DNA of 64,000 bases from Favolaschia claudopus (taxonomy: Eukaryota; Basidiomycota; Agaricomycetes; Agaricales; Mycenaceae). Shown piece by piece: positions 1-12,113 of this stretch. Each line of letters opens with the position of its first letter. The stretch's first letter is position 1. The DNA is taken from positions 868,001 to 932,000 of the forward strand of contig JAWWNJ010000008.1 in the NCBI GenBank assembly GCA_037176885.1. The letters run 5' to 3'. A program made the position numbers and the translations under genes. The notes beneath the pieces were generated by a model. The model was not told the DNA's origin and ran no database searches. It saw only the letters and a list, made by a program, of their open reading frames with translations.

Positions 1-1
1 T

Positions 2-918
2 GACGGCACCGCCGTCAACGCCGTCCCCCGCCTCACACACAAGATTCTCTCTGAGCATGACACCTCGGTCACTCTCGCCGTCGGCCACTGTTCTCCAATC
101 GGCCTCGGCCACCCCTCGACCTCCAGACGTCGACCTTCGTCGATCGAGTCAAAGAGCACCGCAGGACCTACCGCTTCTATCGGGCTCGGTCATCCTTCGA
201 AACGCCGCGTCTCGTACATCGAGGCGGATACTACTGCATGCCCTAAACAAACAACTCCGACCAAGCGCACGCGGATTCAGTCCTCCACCGTCAAGCGCCG
301 TACCAAGCGCTTCCCCCGTCGCGAGCTTTTCGACATCCCGGAAGACCACGAAGAAGCTGAGCACTTGCACGCCCCGGTGGCTGCGAGCGAATCCTCCTCT
401 GGATCTACTTCTGGTTTTGCTGAGTAAGTCTTCACTGTCTCACCGTCAATGAAGAACCGCTTCTAACCTCTCTTTTCAGTCGCAGATGCGCCATCCCCAC
501 ACTCCCCGCCTCTCCTCGCTGCGCGAACCCTCAATTCTCCGCCACATCTTCCAACATCACAGTCGCGGCGCTGGCGCCCCGCTCTTCATCGACAGGTCAA
601 CCGCTAGCCGGCCCGACCCAAGTTCTCTCTCCGCGCCTCCTGTTCCCAGCGACCATGGCAGGCGCGCCTAATTTCCAGTCTCTCGATGGTGCTATGATGA
701 ATATCGTTTCCGTTTCGGCGGAGGCCGCAGGGGAGGAGGACGGGGCGAAATGGTAGGGGAGCCAGAGCGAGCTCGGGTACGGGGAGAGCGAGGGGGAGGG
801 AAAGCTGACGCAGTCGGATTGGGAGGCGATGTATGTGGAGGACAAGTCGGGGAGGTGGAGGTACGAGATGGGCTGGAAGGTGTATTTTCTTGCGAAGCGT
901 GTGCGGACGTTGTTTTGA
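2..918 (+). pseudogene. 3' part of orphan gene A1, degenerate
   Basis: The 5' end lies outside the window. An open frame runs from base 2 to 423, where a GTAAGT donor opens an intron ending in an AG at 478-479. The frame continues to a TAG at 754-756. After that stop the same frame stays protein-like (acidic, then a WRYEMGWKVYF stretch) up to a TGA at 916-918, so the TAG looks like a nonsense mutation. A related copy at 42099-43102 has a frameshift and its own in-frame stop. The product is Ser/Pro/Arg-rich with no domain I recognise. It lies tail-to-tail with B1, as in the second copy. The other possibility is that the protein really ends at 756. Function unknown. Confidence 0.5.
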
Positions 919-1514
919 TTGGGCTTCGTTTTCTCTATTTCAACTTCTCTGCTTGGACCTTTTCTTTGTTTTCATCTCTCGCGGGCTCATGGACCTTTTA
1001 CTTACTTACTCGTATGGACTTCATTTTCTTTATCTTATAACTTTATCTTCAATTTCAATCAAGTGTACACTGGTCGCGTAGATAGAACAAAGGACAATAT
1101 TTGACGGCTTTTGCATTGCTACAGCCTGCACTGGTGAGACTTCGGTCTCGAATTCAGGTATGGCCGAAAACTTGAAGAGCAAGCGGAATTTCTCGGTCGA
1201 GATCAATTATCTCTTGTCTCTTGATTGCACCCCGACTGTATGCTTGGGATGCAGCTGCACCCGAAGGAAGCTTTAACGACCCCTCGATTTTCAGCCCCGG
1301 CCCGCACTCCTCGTACACTGCCGTTTGCCGATTGGCACTGGGCTTTTCGAGTCTGTGTCCTTGAAGTTCCGATCCTGCAGTGGTCTACACGTATGCGAGT
1401 TTTTTCAAGCATCTGCGCAGGAAGAATGGATTGCAACCCTGGAGATTTGAAACTATTCACAAGTTACATCATACTGCAAGCTATTCATTTGTCCTCCAAC
1501 ACTCCGAAAGCAAG

Positions 1515-2117
1515 TCATCGGCGGGAACTTGTAATACAAACCCGGACGTAGCCAGTATCGTCAGACTCTTTCCCCTGCTCCGCCCTGTCCTCCGCAACCT
1601 CGACTAGTACTCCGTCTTCGTCATTGCTGAGGCTGTTGTCTTCAAACCCAAAAGTGGGATCCGATAGTAGAGACTCTCGGAATTGCTCTCGAAATCTATC
1701 CCACTCCTCCTCCTCTGGAAACGCATTGTCACCAAGCTCCTGCACGGCCTGGGCCCAGCTACTATTTGGTATGATTTTGACCAAGGCGGGAGCTCCAGCG
1801 GTGTTCTGCCTACACGTGCAGAAAAAAGCTCGATGATCATGATGGAGGTCGGTGGTGGGGATATTCGGGACGTCAGAGTAGGTCTCTGCGCTTCCAGTGT
1901 GAGTGGGATCATTGCTGCCTCTGGAAGCTGCCGCAGCCGCGGTGGCATGGTCCAGCTCTCCGTCGTCGCTGAAGTCGTATTCGATTCGTTGATAGGTTGG
2001 GAATGCACGGTGGCTATGGATCGGGTGCGACTTCTGAGCTTGAGGGGAAGACGCCAGATGGCTGGGACGTTGCCCGGATGTTGTGGTTGAGGTTGGGGAC
2101 ATCGTGGCGTTTGACAT
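1515..2117 (-). CDS. acidic orphan protein B1
   Basis: This is a 200-residue single-exon frame starting MSNAT. The start is supported by the paralog at 43757-44311, which begins with the same residues and shares a C-terminal end of the type VRVxI. The N-terminal half is rich in Ser, Thr, His and Pro; the C-terminal half is acidic (EEEEWDRFREQF, NDEDG). No known domain is visible. Immediately upstream, 2140-2200 looks like a 5'-leader intron (GTGAGT donor, ATAG acceptor), and B2 has one at the matching place. A CACGTGAGCGCG element lies further upstream. I infer a disordered protein of a locally expanded family with D and F. Function unknown. Confidence 0.6.
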   Translation of the reverse strand: MSNATMSPTSTTTSGQRPSHLASSPQAQKSHPIHSHRAFPTYQRIEYDFSDDGELDHATAAAAASRGSNDPTHTGSAETYSDVPNIPTTDLHHDHRAFFCTCRQNTAGAPALVKIIPNSSWAQAVQELGDNAFPEEEEWDRFREQFRESLLSDPTFGFEDNSLSNDEDGVLVEVAEDRAEQGKESDDTGYVRVCITSSRR

Positions 2118-2435
2118 GGTGTCTGTGGGATGGGTTTTCTATACATTGGAAATGAGGGTGAGTGAATGCCACCCAGACAATCAGCGTTCTGAACACTCAC
2201 GAGAAGGCTGGTGGATTAGATGAAGGAGTCGCGAGGCGCGGGTTCTGCGTATCAGGATTTTGCAAACGGTGCCGATGCCACCGAGGGAATTCTACGAGTT
2301 CAGTTGGTTCAGTCGACGACGAGGAATGGCTGTTCGAGTGCTGAGGAGTTATAAGGTGGGGTGTGCGATGGCGTTTTTGTTCTGGAGGATTGTTGATGGT
2401 GAAGGAAGAAGTTTAAAGTAGGGAGAGGTCCACCG

Positions 2436-2441
2436 CACGTG
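2436..2441. promoter_or_regulatory. CACGTG box upstream of B1
   Basis: A palindromic E-box followed by AGCGCG, about 320 bp upstream of the B1 start. The same 12 bases occur upstream of gene F at 54363, and a one-base variant is upstream of B2 at 44691, all in the same orientation relative to the gene. CACGTG is the classical class B bHLH target. Regulation is inferred. Confidence 0.5.
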
Positions 2442-2727
2442 AGCGCGTTTTATGGCGCAACAATGGTGGCCGTACGACAGGCGGTTGGATTTTGACATGC
2501 CCTAAGCCGACACCAGATGGCTTCCCAGGTCAAATATTTGTTGCAAGAAATGATGGATTTCGACGTTCATCTATTTAGAAGGTCGTGGGGTATCTAAGGC
2601 TTTCGAGTCCGCCACACTGCGACTATAGTATTCTGAAGTCAATACTTGACTGCACTATGTATATAATATTTGACGTAGATGATCGGTAGATTACTCTTCT
2701 TCCCCTCCTAGTCCCACCCCAACAAGT

Positions 2728-4406
2728 CTATTCTGACACAGGTGGCTGCGGCGTCGCCCTGCGCTGGCGACGCGGCGGTGGATCAGGATCAGGTTCGTCC
2801 AGCAGGAGAACGTCCCGCGTATGAGTCATCCAGGACGTCCGCTCGAGCGGGAGGTACCAAGTCCAGGCCATGGCATTCCAGTTATGAAACGTGAACGAAA
2901 TGGTTTGTAATCTCGGCAGGCGAGTCAAGAACCAGCGAGCAACCCGAATCTGGGGCGTTGTTTGCCGCATATCGTTCATTCTTCGTTGGAAGTCGAGGGA
3001 TATGCGAACATGACGCAGGCGAGGGAAACGAGCGAGCGAATCCAGTAGCGCTTGCTGTAAAATGCTATTAGATCTTGAAACACTTTGTTGGTTGGAGCTT
3101 ACGTCGCGTAGGTCGTCAGGAACAACCTGGCCGTGCATATATCTTGGATATCCCAGTTCAAGAAATTCCAAATCGGAAAATGCGTCAGCGACGGTATTTA
3201 TCAGAGCAGACGTTGGAAAGTGATTGAGGGTAAGCGTGAGCTCCACCAGGTTTGTCAGGTGAGAGATGCTCTCAATGACACGAAGGACACTTGTAGGATT
3301 CAGAGGTAGCTCGAGAAAGGATCTAGGATTGTCGAGGGCAGGTCGGTAGAGATCCTTTGCCGCCTCGATATGCAGGCCGGTCAAAGTTGTCGGCAACTGA
3401 GCGAAAATAGGATCCTCAGAAGTGAGGTTGGAGAATCGAGCCGAGGACAATCCAGGGGCCAGCGCATCAAGTTGTTTCCCGTTCACACTACCAAGGGTGA
3501 ACGGAGGGTGCCGTCGACTGTCGCTTTGAGTCAGATCGGCCGTAAAGAGTATTGAGAGCTCCCGAAGTAGGGGCATGTGCGATATCAGTCGAGGGACAGG
3601 GTAATACGGAGAGGGTATGTGCTCCGTGACTGTGAAGCTTTCCAAGCGCGGCCATGCAACGTCTAAAAACATCGATGAGATGAGGTCGCCTGATATTTTC
3701 AGAATTTTCAGCCTCGGACCCACACACTGTAGGAGGAGCATAACGTTGTGGACCTCCGTCGCGCCGTGCGTTGTTCGAATCGTGGGTTTGATAGTGATTG
3801 CCCAAACCGAGATGATCAATGTTTCCAACTTCAGAAAAGCTGTTTTGGGGAAGGACAGCGCTATACCGTCGAGCTTAGCACGGTGAATTTCAAGTGTGCT
3901 GAGCTGCGGTGCTCGGGACAGTGCCACGAGAAGTTGGGTGGGAATCGTTTCGTCGAGAGTCAGTGTTGCCTTGGTCAGGGCGGGTAATTGAGGGAGAGCG
4001 TCAAATAAGGCCGAAGAGAGCTTGATGGGTTGAGGATTGCGTATTTGACGTTCTCGCAGATTAACCTGGCTGAAAACCACGTTGAAATGAGGGAATGGGG
4101 ATAAGCAGGGCGGACGTACCGTATCAGGTCCCATATCGACTCGGGCCAAATCTCTTGCTCTCGATTCCAGTTGTAGACAAAGCGAAAAATCCAAGGCTGA
4201 ATTATATTCCTCAGAGCCCGGCAAGTAGATGAGAGCGGTACAATCTCAGAGACGTTGCAGTCTTCTTCTCCCCAAGTGTTCTCTAGGAACACTTCTGAGC
4301 AGTCCAATCCGTCCACGAGAACGCAGATGATGCGAAGAATTTCCGGAGGAAGGCTCAGAAGAAAAGAGGTGGGACGAAGAGAAGACGAGCCTCGATGGGG
4401 TCCCAT
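2728..4406 (-). CDS. F-box/leucine-rich-type protein C1
   Basis: Three exons in frame (4406-4120, 4069-3103, 3054-2728) give 526 residues. An F-box-like segment sits near the N-terminus (LPPEILRIICVLVDGLD, then a TCRAL and WIFRFVYNW stretch). A long region of irregular leucine-rich strands follows, and the tail is Pro/Arg-rich. F-box proteins are substrate adaptors of SCF ubiquitin ligases. Paralogs are C3 (37051-38907) and C2 (45124-46986). The second exon is 967 nt in both C1 and C3, and both intron positions are shared by all three, so they are recent duplicates. C1 lies beside B1 as C2 lies beside B2. The substrate is unknown. The F-box is divergent, so I am surer of the family than of activity. 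Confidence 0.8.
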
Positions 4407-4499
4407 TCAAGCAGGTTGTCGTGGTTTAGGTTAAGATTGTGGCCAACTGTGACAAAATGTGACCTAAACAACCGTGACTCTCCGTGACTCCCCCGCCAT

Positions 4500-4505
4500 C
4501 ACGTG
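4500..4505. promoter_or_regulatory. CACGTG box upstream of C1
   Basis: A perfect E-box 94 bp upstream of the C1 start codon. A similar box lies 88 bp upstream of the F-box-like gene at 24748-26022. C2 has none at the matching distance, so this may be chance. Confidence 0.3.
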
Positions 4506-4584
4506 GCCCAACGAATTTCTCCTCTTCCCTTTTCTTGAGTCGCAACTGCTTGCTAACGGTCAATCGCGTCGTTTATCGACATAT

Positions 4585-5273
4585 ATGGATGACTTCACTC
4601 TCGCGCCTGAGATATTGCTCCATATTCGCCGTTTAGCCGTTTCAGAGGCTAAGTATCAGAGCATTCTCCCCTCATAAAAGCGCTCTTGAATCGCGATTTG
4701 CGAAGTCAATTTGAAGTCAACAGTACTTCGGCCGTGCGGAAGACAGTGACTTGCATCGTTTTTTGACGGTTTGGGCTCCATTCATGATCTGAGTTTGTGT
4801 CACTTACAGGCGGTCAGTACCGGTCAGTCTGCACTCTCCGAACCGCTCTACACGACGGGGGCTGTATTTCGAGCTACAGTGACACGGATTCTTAGCTTCC
4901 CATCCCGCTTTGAATCGTCTCTATTGGGTTGAAAGCTTGTGGTCGGCATCTCGGTCGCATGTCCTCCCCTCTTTGCGTCACCTTGCTCTCGCCAGTTCGT
5001 TCAAGTGCAGTCTGCGTACGAACTCGCCATGGCTCTACTATCTTTCCCGCCGTTTCGGTCTCTACAATCTCTTACCCGACTGAACGCAAACTGTGGACGT
5101 ACAATCTTGAAGAAAACTTTCGACTTGGGCACCTTACCCATTTTACAGTAGACTCCTCGATCGTCACGTCGAATGGATTCTCCCTGCTCCGGATGTTGCG
5201 CATCCTCACTCGTCCTCTTCGTACTCGGTTTTCGCTGGTGATATTGCCGACAGAAAATACCATTCCCGAATGA
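4585..5273 (+). pseudogene. F-box gene relic
   Basis: A short frame begins MDDFTLAPEILLHIRRLAVS, which resembles the opening of F-box proteins and of the gene at 26022 (LPPELWLYIHRIALGD). It stops after 30 residues. Further on, at about 4930-5273, a second frame has the leucine-rich texture of F-box C-terminal regions. No set of introns I tried joins the pieces, so I read this as a decayed gene divergent from C1. The evidence is composition and a short motif only. Confidence 0.3.
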
Positions 5274-6196
5274 ACGCTGCCCAACCTAAAAGAGCTCAGA
5301 TACGACGCGAAGGATTCTTCAATCCGACCACTTGCTGGCCAAACCGCAATCAGACCCTCTTGCGTTGTGTAAGGCTGTATCTTGGGACGATGTTAGGGCT
5401 GCTGAGACAGTCAGAGATCCCCACGGCTAATGCTGAGCTGCGACTCAGCTCGACACTCTTGGGGCAATTGGGTGGGTCATGCTGGATGCGCCGGGCTGGG
5501 CCCACAACAAGGCGAGGGGTTGGGGAACATGGGCATCCTTGCGTCGAAGAGGGTGTCAGGTCGAACCAACTTGGCGCCTTTCAACGTAAAAGCTCTGGAT
5601 GCACACAGGGGATCAAATACAGAAACTCGTGATCATATTTCCGAAGTGTGTAGAAGGTCAATCTGTTTTTAGCGTTCGAACAGGACTCATTCATCGTTTC
5701 AGAGGAGCTGTAAGGCGCAGACACATAGACAATTCTTCGGCGAAACTGAATCTTCCTTATCAGTACTGACTGTAAGCCCAAGGTTGAACCGCCAATATTG
5801 ATGCCGAGTGATGGACGCGCCCTGACGCGTCGCGAATTATCCAAGGAATTAGCGAGCGCTGTAAGGATTATATCTTCCAATGAAACTATTCGTTGGCGTC
5901 ATGTTGATTTACAGACAGAATCAAACAGCAATTTGCCTCAGTTGAATTTCGATGCCGGACGCACACAGCTGCAGTTCAGCACTAGCGAATTTTGCCCAGA
6001 CACTCTTAGGTTTACGGTTCAAATCAGAAAAAACAGGTGCTACCCCATACGTTCCGAACATTGGCCACGCGATTTTCACGTTGTATGTTCCGTTGGAGCT
6101 CCCGTTTTCGCCACCGTGACCTATGCTCAACTCATCTTAGTACATAACGAGGAATATCGGCTCTCCGTCTCAACCTGTGACCCACAATTTATCTAA
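5274..6196 (+). other. no firm gene; one 132-residue open frame
   Basis: The only long frame is 5798-6196 (132 residues). It has no recognisable domain, no evident introns and no match to other genes in the window. It may be part of the same decayed F-box region or simple chance. Confidence 0.15.
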
Positions 6197-9100
6197 GCTC
6201 GATACGATTTCATCGAACCGCCACGTACCTCTGCAAGTTGAACACGTTGTTGACGGGTTGAAACGACGTTAGACGTGAAACTACATCGCCTATCCAGCAG
6301 TTACCCCTCCGAGCCTTCCCGAGCATGCTTACGGGCTTGGTGGCCCCACAAACCCCACAACACCAAGAGAAATAAAAATGCAACATCAAGTCAGGAGGGC
6401 CAACATCATGGTTGTCATCGCGTTGATTCTGTGCAACGCATATAACACACACACATCACCACGGAGATTATGTCTGGTGAGCACCCACAGGACCAACGTA
6501 CTTTCGCAGCTGATCTGCCAGTGTGATCCAGGCTTGTCAACGTGATACGGGCGGGCACGACGTATAAAGACTGGTCCAACATGCCTACCCGTTTCTTTTT
6601 CCTCCTCTCATGCTCTCATCGATACCCAACTTCTGCGTCCCGTTCGTCCTGTCCATATTGCGCCGCCGTTTGACTATGGCCAATCGGGACATCGCCACGT
6701 TACCCACCAATCACGTCCGCCTCCGCCTCCGCTTCCGCCACTCCGTCGATGGGCAAAATCTTATTCGGCTTCGCTTCTCGGCCAACCAGCGGCCGCCTTC
6801 CTTCCCTCGTCAGCTCACAGCTCATCCTCCGCTCGCCACGCCTTCGGAATCGTCTTTTGTCGCGGATAATTCATTCTTGCGAGTGGTGGCTGGGGTCTGT
6901 TTCGGCTCCGCCTCGGCCGACGAGTAGTGGGAATATTTTTGCCGTCGCAGGCGACAACCGCTGTGGGGTGCAGAGATGCGGGGCACGGAATTGAGTCGGA
7001 AGCCATGTGGAATGGAGTATTGGATGGGGAAGAGGGAGATGGGGTATTCTTTTTTTTTGGTGCGTGCCTCTCTCCATATTTTCTCCTGCTCGGATCTTGC
7101 TTTCGCATTCTTGCCTTTGTTTTCGGTCGTATTCTTGGAGAATATGTGTCCTCTGTCATTGTCATTGAATGTCTTGAGAATTTCTTGAGAATCCTCTTCT
7201 GTTTCGCCGCATTATCCCCATCTATCCACGTAGATGTTTCGTTCATCAGACGCCGGAGATATGATACGATATGTCCTTCCCAAAGTGGCCAATAGCCTGC
7301 ATCGATAGAAACCTTCTACCAGACAGTGGCATTTGTTCGACGAACGGTATTGCATAGTTCCTTTTCCGGTGCGTTTTCTAAGACGCCCAATGTAATCTCT
7401 ATCTGATAGTTTTGCATCCGCTCAGCGGCGCCCTCGACATCACGAACGGGACCAACATAACCATTGTACGGGGTCGAACCCGACTGCACGCACATGTCTT
7501 CGCACTCGGTGCCGCCTTTTCACTCCCACTCCACAACGCCACCAGTCGAGATGAGCGCCAAGGCTACTTCCCATATTTTGCTCTAATGCGGAATATTCGC
7601 GTCCATGTGCATTCGCTTCCACTTTCTTAACCGCAAAACTCGGAGTTCAACTTTTCCCAGGTTTTCCTTTCCGTTCTTCCTGCGATGCATAATGTCCTCA
7701 GCGTAATCGATCACTTACCCCGCATTCCCCACACTTCCCCGCCGGCACCATTTCACTTTCGAACCGATTCCAGCGAACGGATCTTAGAGGATCTTAGCTT
7801 TGCGTGCTCTCTGTCCTTCTCTGTCTCACCTTTGTACCTTGTCTAAAATGTCTCACTGACTTCCTCTCTTAGACCCCTGTCGCAATCTCCCGCGCTAATA
7901 CTGGTCGCTGCGCGTTTGTCGCGATGGCACGATGTTCCGATGCTCGCGTCCCCGCCTCCCGCCCAGATCGGGAATTGTCGGTCTCCAAACAATAAGCGCC
8001 TCTGTGCTTCTCTTGATGGATGGAAATAACTCCCGCCTCATTGGCCGGCTGCTCGGCTTATTTGGGTTATGCGACGCATGGCCCGATGAGCGCATGTGTT
8101 TCCCAGTCGGTGTTGTCGGGCACGAATTAATTGCTGATTATTTCTGATATTTCCAGAACCCGCCCGCCCATCTTGATGCGACCATCGGTGCGCGCTAGGT
8201 GGCGCGCATTCACTCTTTGTCTTGCTAGACCAATAACTGTCCCAATAGCGGTGAGTCTTTTTTGTGATTTGCTCGCACTGATAATCTAACTGTCCAAGTG
8301 GATTCAAAACGCGACGCCTTCTTCCTCGTTGGCGAATGTACAACAATGATATCCTGTCCGGTCGATAGACAGTGCAGATTGCAGGTGTGTTGTCTGTTGA
8401 TGAGCCATCCAAACGAGCGCCTCCGGGGTCTCATTCTTTGTATACAAACCTGGATCTCTCTATCCGCTCAACACTCCAGCGCCGCCCCGTACTCCGCTTG
8501 GCTACCTGTTTTGCCACCGGGCGCCTTATTCAGCTTGCCTGATTCTCTGCCATCTCATTTTTTGCTCTTGGCCAGATTAGCTTCCGCGGTAGATTCGGAG
8601 CGACACCGGTAATCTAATCTTGGCGTCGAGTCTTGCTCTTGTGTATTGTACGAGTTCGTCTTGCATGTAACCAAAACCGTTCAACTGCTCATCGGCGGCC
8701 GCCTCCACCACTTCGGCGATATACCGCAACTCGGGGGATCCACCAGCGCCAGCGCCAGTCCCACGCCGCGGCCTCTCACTTCTTCAATCTGTCTCTGCTC
8801 CTTCTATTCTGCATTGCTCCCTTGCCCTTAAGCTCCCTCCGCTCGTTCAACTTCCATCTGTCTCTTGTCACCGCCTCGCCTCAACCATACCCCGTCCCCA
8901 CCTTCCGTTCTCTTCACCCTCTCTCTCACGCCCGTCTACCCGTCACCGCTATTTTCACCTCGTGAGCTTCTTGCACTTCTATTCTGAGTTTCCGCAATTC
9001 CGCAAAACACACACCCTCAATGGCAAGCTGGCTCGCACACAGCGGGCGTACATATCCCGACGTAGCGCCGCTCGGAGCCGCGTTTATTCCAAATTTATCC

Positions 9101-11018
9101 CGAGTGTCAGTGTTTTTCATTTGGAGCTGCTCATACTCTTTCAAGTGGCTGGGGTCGGTCGGGTCTTGCTTCAGTGCTTGGTAGTGCGGCGGCCGCTACG
9201 GGACATGGCTCAATTCAATGCGATCCTTATTTACTCTGACAACCCCAGGTTGCCTCCACTGCCTGACCCGACATCCCTGTGTGCCTAGCTAGTGCCTTTC
9301 AAGCCCGCTGTTCAAGGAAACTTGGGTCTCGAGACGGAAACGGACAACAGATTCCTCGAATCAAGCCTGTGATTTTAGGCTCTTCTCCCGCCGCCCGGCT
9401 ACTTACTAGAACGGCAACCTGGGAATCTAGTATACTGTATACAAACTTTCACAAGTCGGATTCTGCTTCGTGTCGCCCTTCAACCTTCAAGATTCGCTTG
9501 TGATATCTCATCTTTCTCTTCAAGTACCGGGTAGGTACGGGTACGGCGCCCGCATACACAAGTTGATCATTCGCCGTGCGTAGATCGGTGGTTTTAAACC
9601 TGTTTCTTTATTTTCTTTACTTCATTGGACGTGGTAAATAGATCGACTGGAGCGCCGCATTATTGACTCGTCCTCAAGTTCAAGTCATTGTTTTTGTTTT
9701 TCGTTTGCGTCTCAATTCTGTTATGTATATCTACACTCCTCTCTTGCTCCTCTCTTAGCATTGTTTCCCATTAAATTGATGATTCCCTCGGAGAATAGCT
9801 GAACAGATTTTCCGAATGCCATGCGAATCAACTTGTCAAAGGGACGCTTCTTTGCTTAATTTCTTTCGACTTTCCTCCTACGTCCTGCTTCTGGCTTCTT
9901 TTCTTGGTCCTCGGGGTTGGGGTCTCTGCTCAGCAGGAAGCCTGTGCCTCATTGGCTTTCCTTGTACATAGCCAGGTTGAGATGAAAGGTCTCCAGCATT
10001 GACAGTCGTAGTTGATTCAGAGGCGCAGATAGCACAATGCTTTAGGAGATTCGCGGCTTCCTCCTCGGTGTGCGTCATTCAAGATGCGTCGAATTGAAAC
10101 CCAACGGCTGTCTACCAGCGTGTTTGTGTTAACCGTGGGTATCGTTGTTGTTGTGTTGTTATTGTCCGAAATTCGTTCTTTGTTTGATTTGGATGCTTTC
10201 TTGTTCTCAGTCTGACTCTCACGATACGCGAGCCCGAGTGGATTTCATGCAGGAAGCAATCCAAACGCGACCGCCGCCGACTCTCGATCTCTCAATCTCT
10301 CATCTCATTTCATAGCGAAATTACCCCGGAAATGGGTGCATTCATTTCGTCTGAATCCACATGAGTGCTGCAGCAGCTTACCTTGCCGCTGTACGTATTT
10401 AACGCACTCCGCGACTCACCCTCGATTACTTACCCCTTTATTTCCGACCGACGTCATAACATGGGTGAGAAGATCCTAGAGTTGAGTTCGTTATGTATGT
10501 TAGGACTCACGGAATGTCGTAAGTTGATTTTTTGTTGAGATTGAGATTGGGATTGAGATGAAGAGAGCGAAGATCGGGAGGAAATCGCATGGGGCGGCAG
10601 CTCGCGCGTGCAACGATTGATGGAGCGAGCTCGCGGATGAATGTAGTGACTCTGAGGGGAGGGAAGAGGGGCGGGAAGGAGGGAGACGTAAAGATAACAC
10701 AGTTGCTCCACCTCCTCGGCGATGCGACAAGGGCTCGACATATGTAAAAATTTAATGTCGGCCGGGAATTCCTGTCAGGTCTCTGGCACCTCTGTTTTGC
10801 TGTCAGTCGTGTTGCAGTATGGTTCGAACCTTCAAGCTGTAAAGCCCTTGTGAATGATAGCTCAGACCGTGAGCAGATTGACAAGCCCAGGCCTTACATC
10901 TCCAGTGAAGCGACTCTCCAATCAAGACTCCTTGAGAATTGGGGCGGATGATGCCCGATCGTTCAGAGATCCATCAATTCAACTTCAACATGTTTGTTGA
11001 CAGTTGTTTGTTAACAGT
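6197..11018. other. long gene-poor region upstream of the bHLH gene
   Basis: About 4.8 kb without a frame I can support. Open frames overlap on both strands, are low-complexity (Arg/Ser/Pro-rich) and lack plausible intron chains. Pyrimidine-rich runs such as 8740-8960 are common. I see no tRNA or transposon ends. It may hold distal regulatory sequence or a noncoding transcript. Confidence 0.4.
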
Positions 11019-11549
11019 TCAACTTGGGTTGCTGGTCGAATTGGGGTGCGCGTGGCCTGGATTGCCAGGTTTTGAGAGCTGGTAGAGTAGGAGGATGATA
11101 TTGAAGAGTCTTACCTTGCGCTGTCTGGCTTGTGATTTGCTGATACAGGGAAAAAGATTATAAGAAAGTGGACCTGCGGCTGAGTCGGGTCTGGATTGAG
11201 AAGCCAGTTCGCTGTGGACTCTGTTTCTAGGAGACAAAGGCCTCGGAGACTGACGCATGTGGGACACTGGGAATACGAGACCTAGGACAAGTACTAATAT
11301 CACGGCCCAGCTGAGTCCCCTTTGGGATGCCGATTCGTCCGAGCCCGAAGTTGCACATGGCGAGATCTTGTACTTTTCATACCTGAATGAACCTGCGATC
11401 TGAGTCTGAAGATGTGACGGTACATATGTACTCGTTGTAGGCGAACAAAAACTCTCGAAGAGACTCACAACAAGTTCAAAATCGACTGCAACGAGAGGTC
11501 CCTCGCGGGTGTCGTCGTCATCAAGTCCTGCATCGGAACGGATGCTCAT
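11019..11549 (-). CDS. hypothetical single-pass membrane protein
   Basis: A continuous 176-residue frame starts MSIRSDAGLDDDD. It has one strong hydrophobic segment around residues 80-98 (WAVILVLVLGLVFPVS), followed by a Ser/Pro/Arg-rich stretch. Possible GTGAGT and GTATGA donors inside the frame suggest the true model is spliced and shorter. It is divergent from the bHLH gene, about 560 bp away. No family is recognised, and the frame could be chance. Confidence 0.3.
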   Translation of the reverse strand: MSIRSDAGLDDDDTREGPLVAVDFELVVSLFESFCSPTTSTYVPSHLQTQIAGSFRYEKYKISPCATSGSDESASQRGLSWAVILVLVLGLVFPVSHMRQSPRPLSPRNRVHSELASQSRPDSAAGPLSYNLFPCISKSQARQRKVRLFNIILLLYQLSKPGNPGHAHPNSTSNPS

Positions 11550-12113
11550 TGCTAAGGTGTCGGATTGACTTGCCTTTTTTTTCCATATGTATGCGCGCCG
11601 GTTGCTCTGATATGCGGCGTTATCTCGACGAATTGAATTCTTGCATCGAAACGTTTTGTTTCGTGGTAAACACTAAGCCCGAGTCCGAAAACTCAGCACA
11701 GTCTGCGTCACGAAAGCGGGTGAATAGAATAGGCGTTTGGGGTTTCGGGGTGGGGTGTACAATAACTGAACTGCATTTTGAGACGGAACACCGACGAGAG
11801 TTGGCGATTTTTTTTCCCTGCAGGAGGGGCGTCAATCGAGTCGAAGCTAGCTAGTGGATGCGGTTGTCGATGTCGAGGTCGAGTCGGGGGGAATAGAGGT
11901 GACAAAAAAATGGCGATCACCGTGAAAAGTGATTGATATAAGATTATGATATCCGATTACGCGGTGGGAAGGACCCCGAAACGCGGTATTCAGATCGGGA
12001 ATAGGGCAAAAGGGGATAATTTGAAGGAAGTGTGGGGACGGGCCGATAGCCGGTTGGATATAGGCTTGGGTGTTTCGCCATCTCGGATTGCTAAACTTTG
12101 ACTTGAACTCGAT

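Noticed and set aside
6815..7246. 143-residue Lys/Arg/Pro-rich minus-strand frame
   Set aside because: Low complexity, no splice context, and competing frames of equal length on the other strand.
7455..7490. GGGGTCGAACCC resembling a tRNA T-arm on the minus strand
   Set aside because: The five-base stems do not pair and no D-arm, anticodon arm or acceptor stem can be formed. GGTTCGAACC at 10812 fails in the same way.
8633..8965. 110-residue frame with a hydrophobic stretch
   Set aside because: Sits in a pyrimidine-rich tract that yields Leu/Ser/Pro in all frames; no homology or splicing support.
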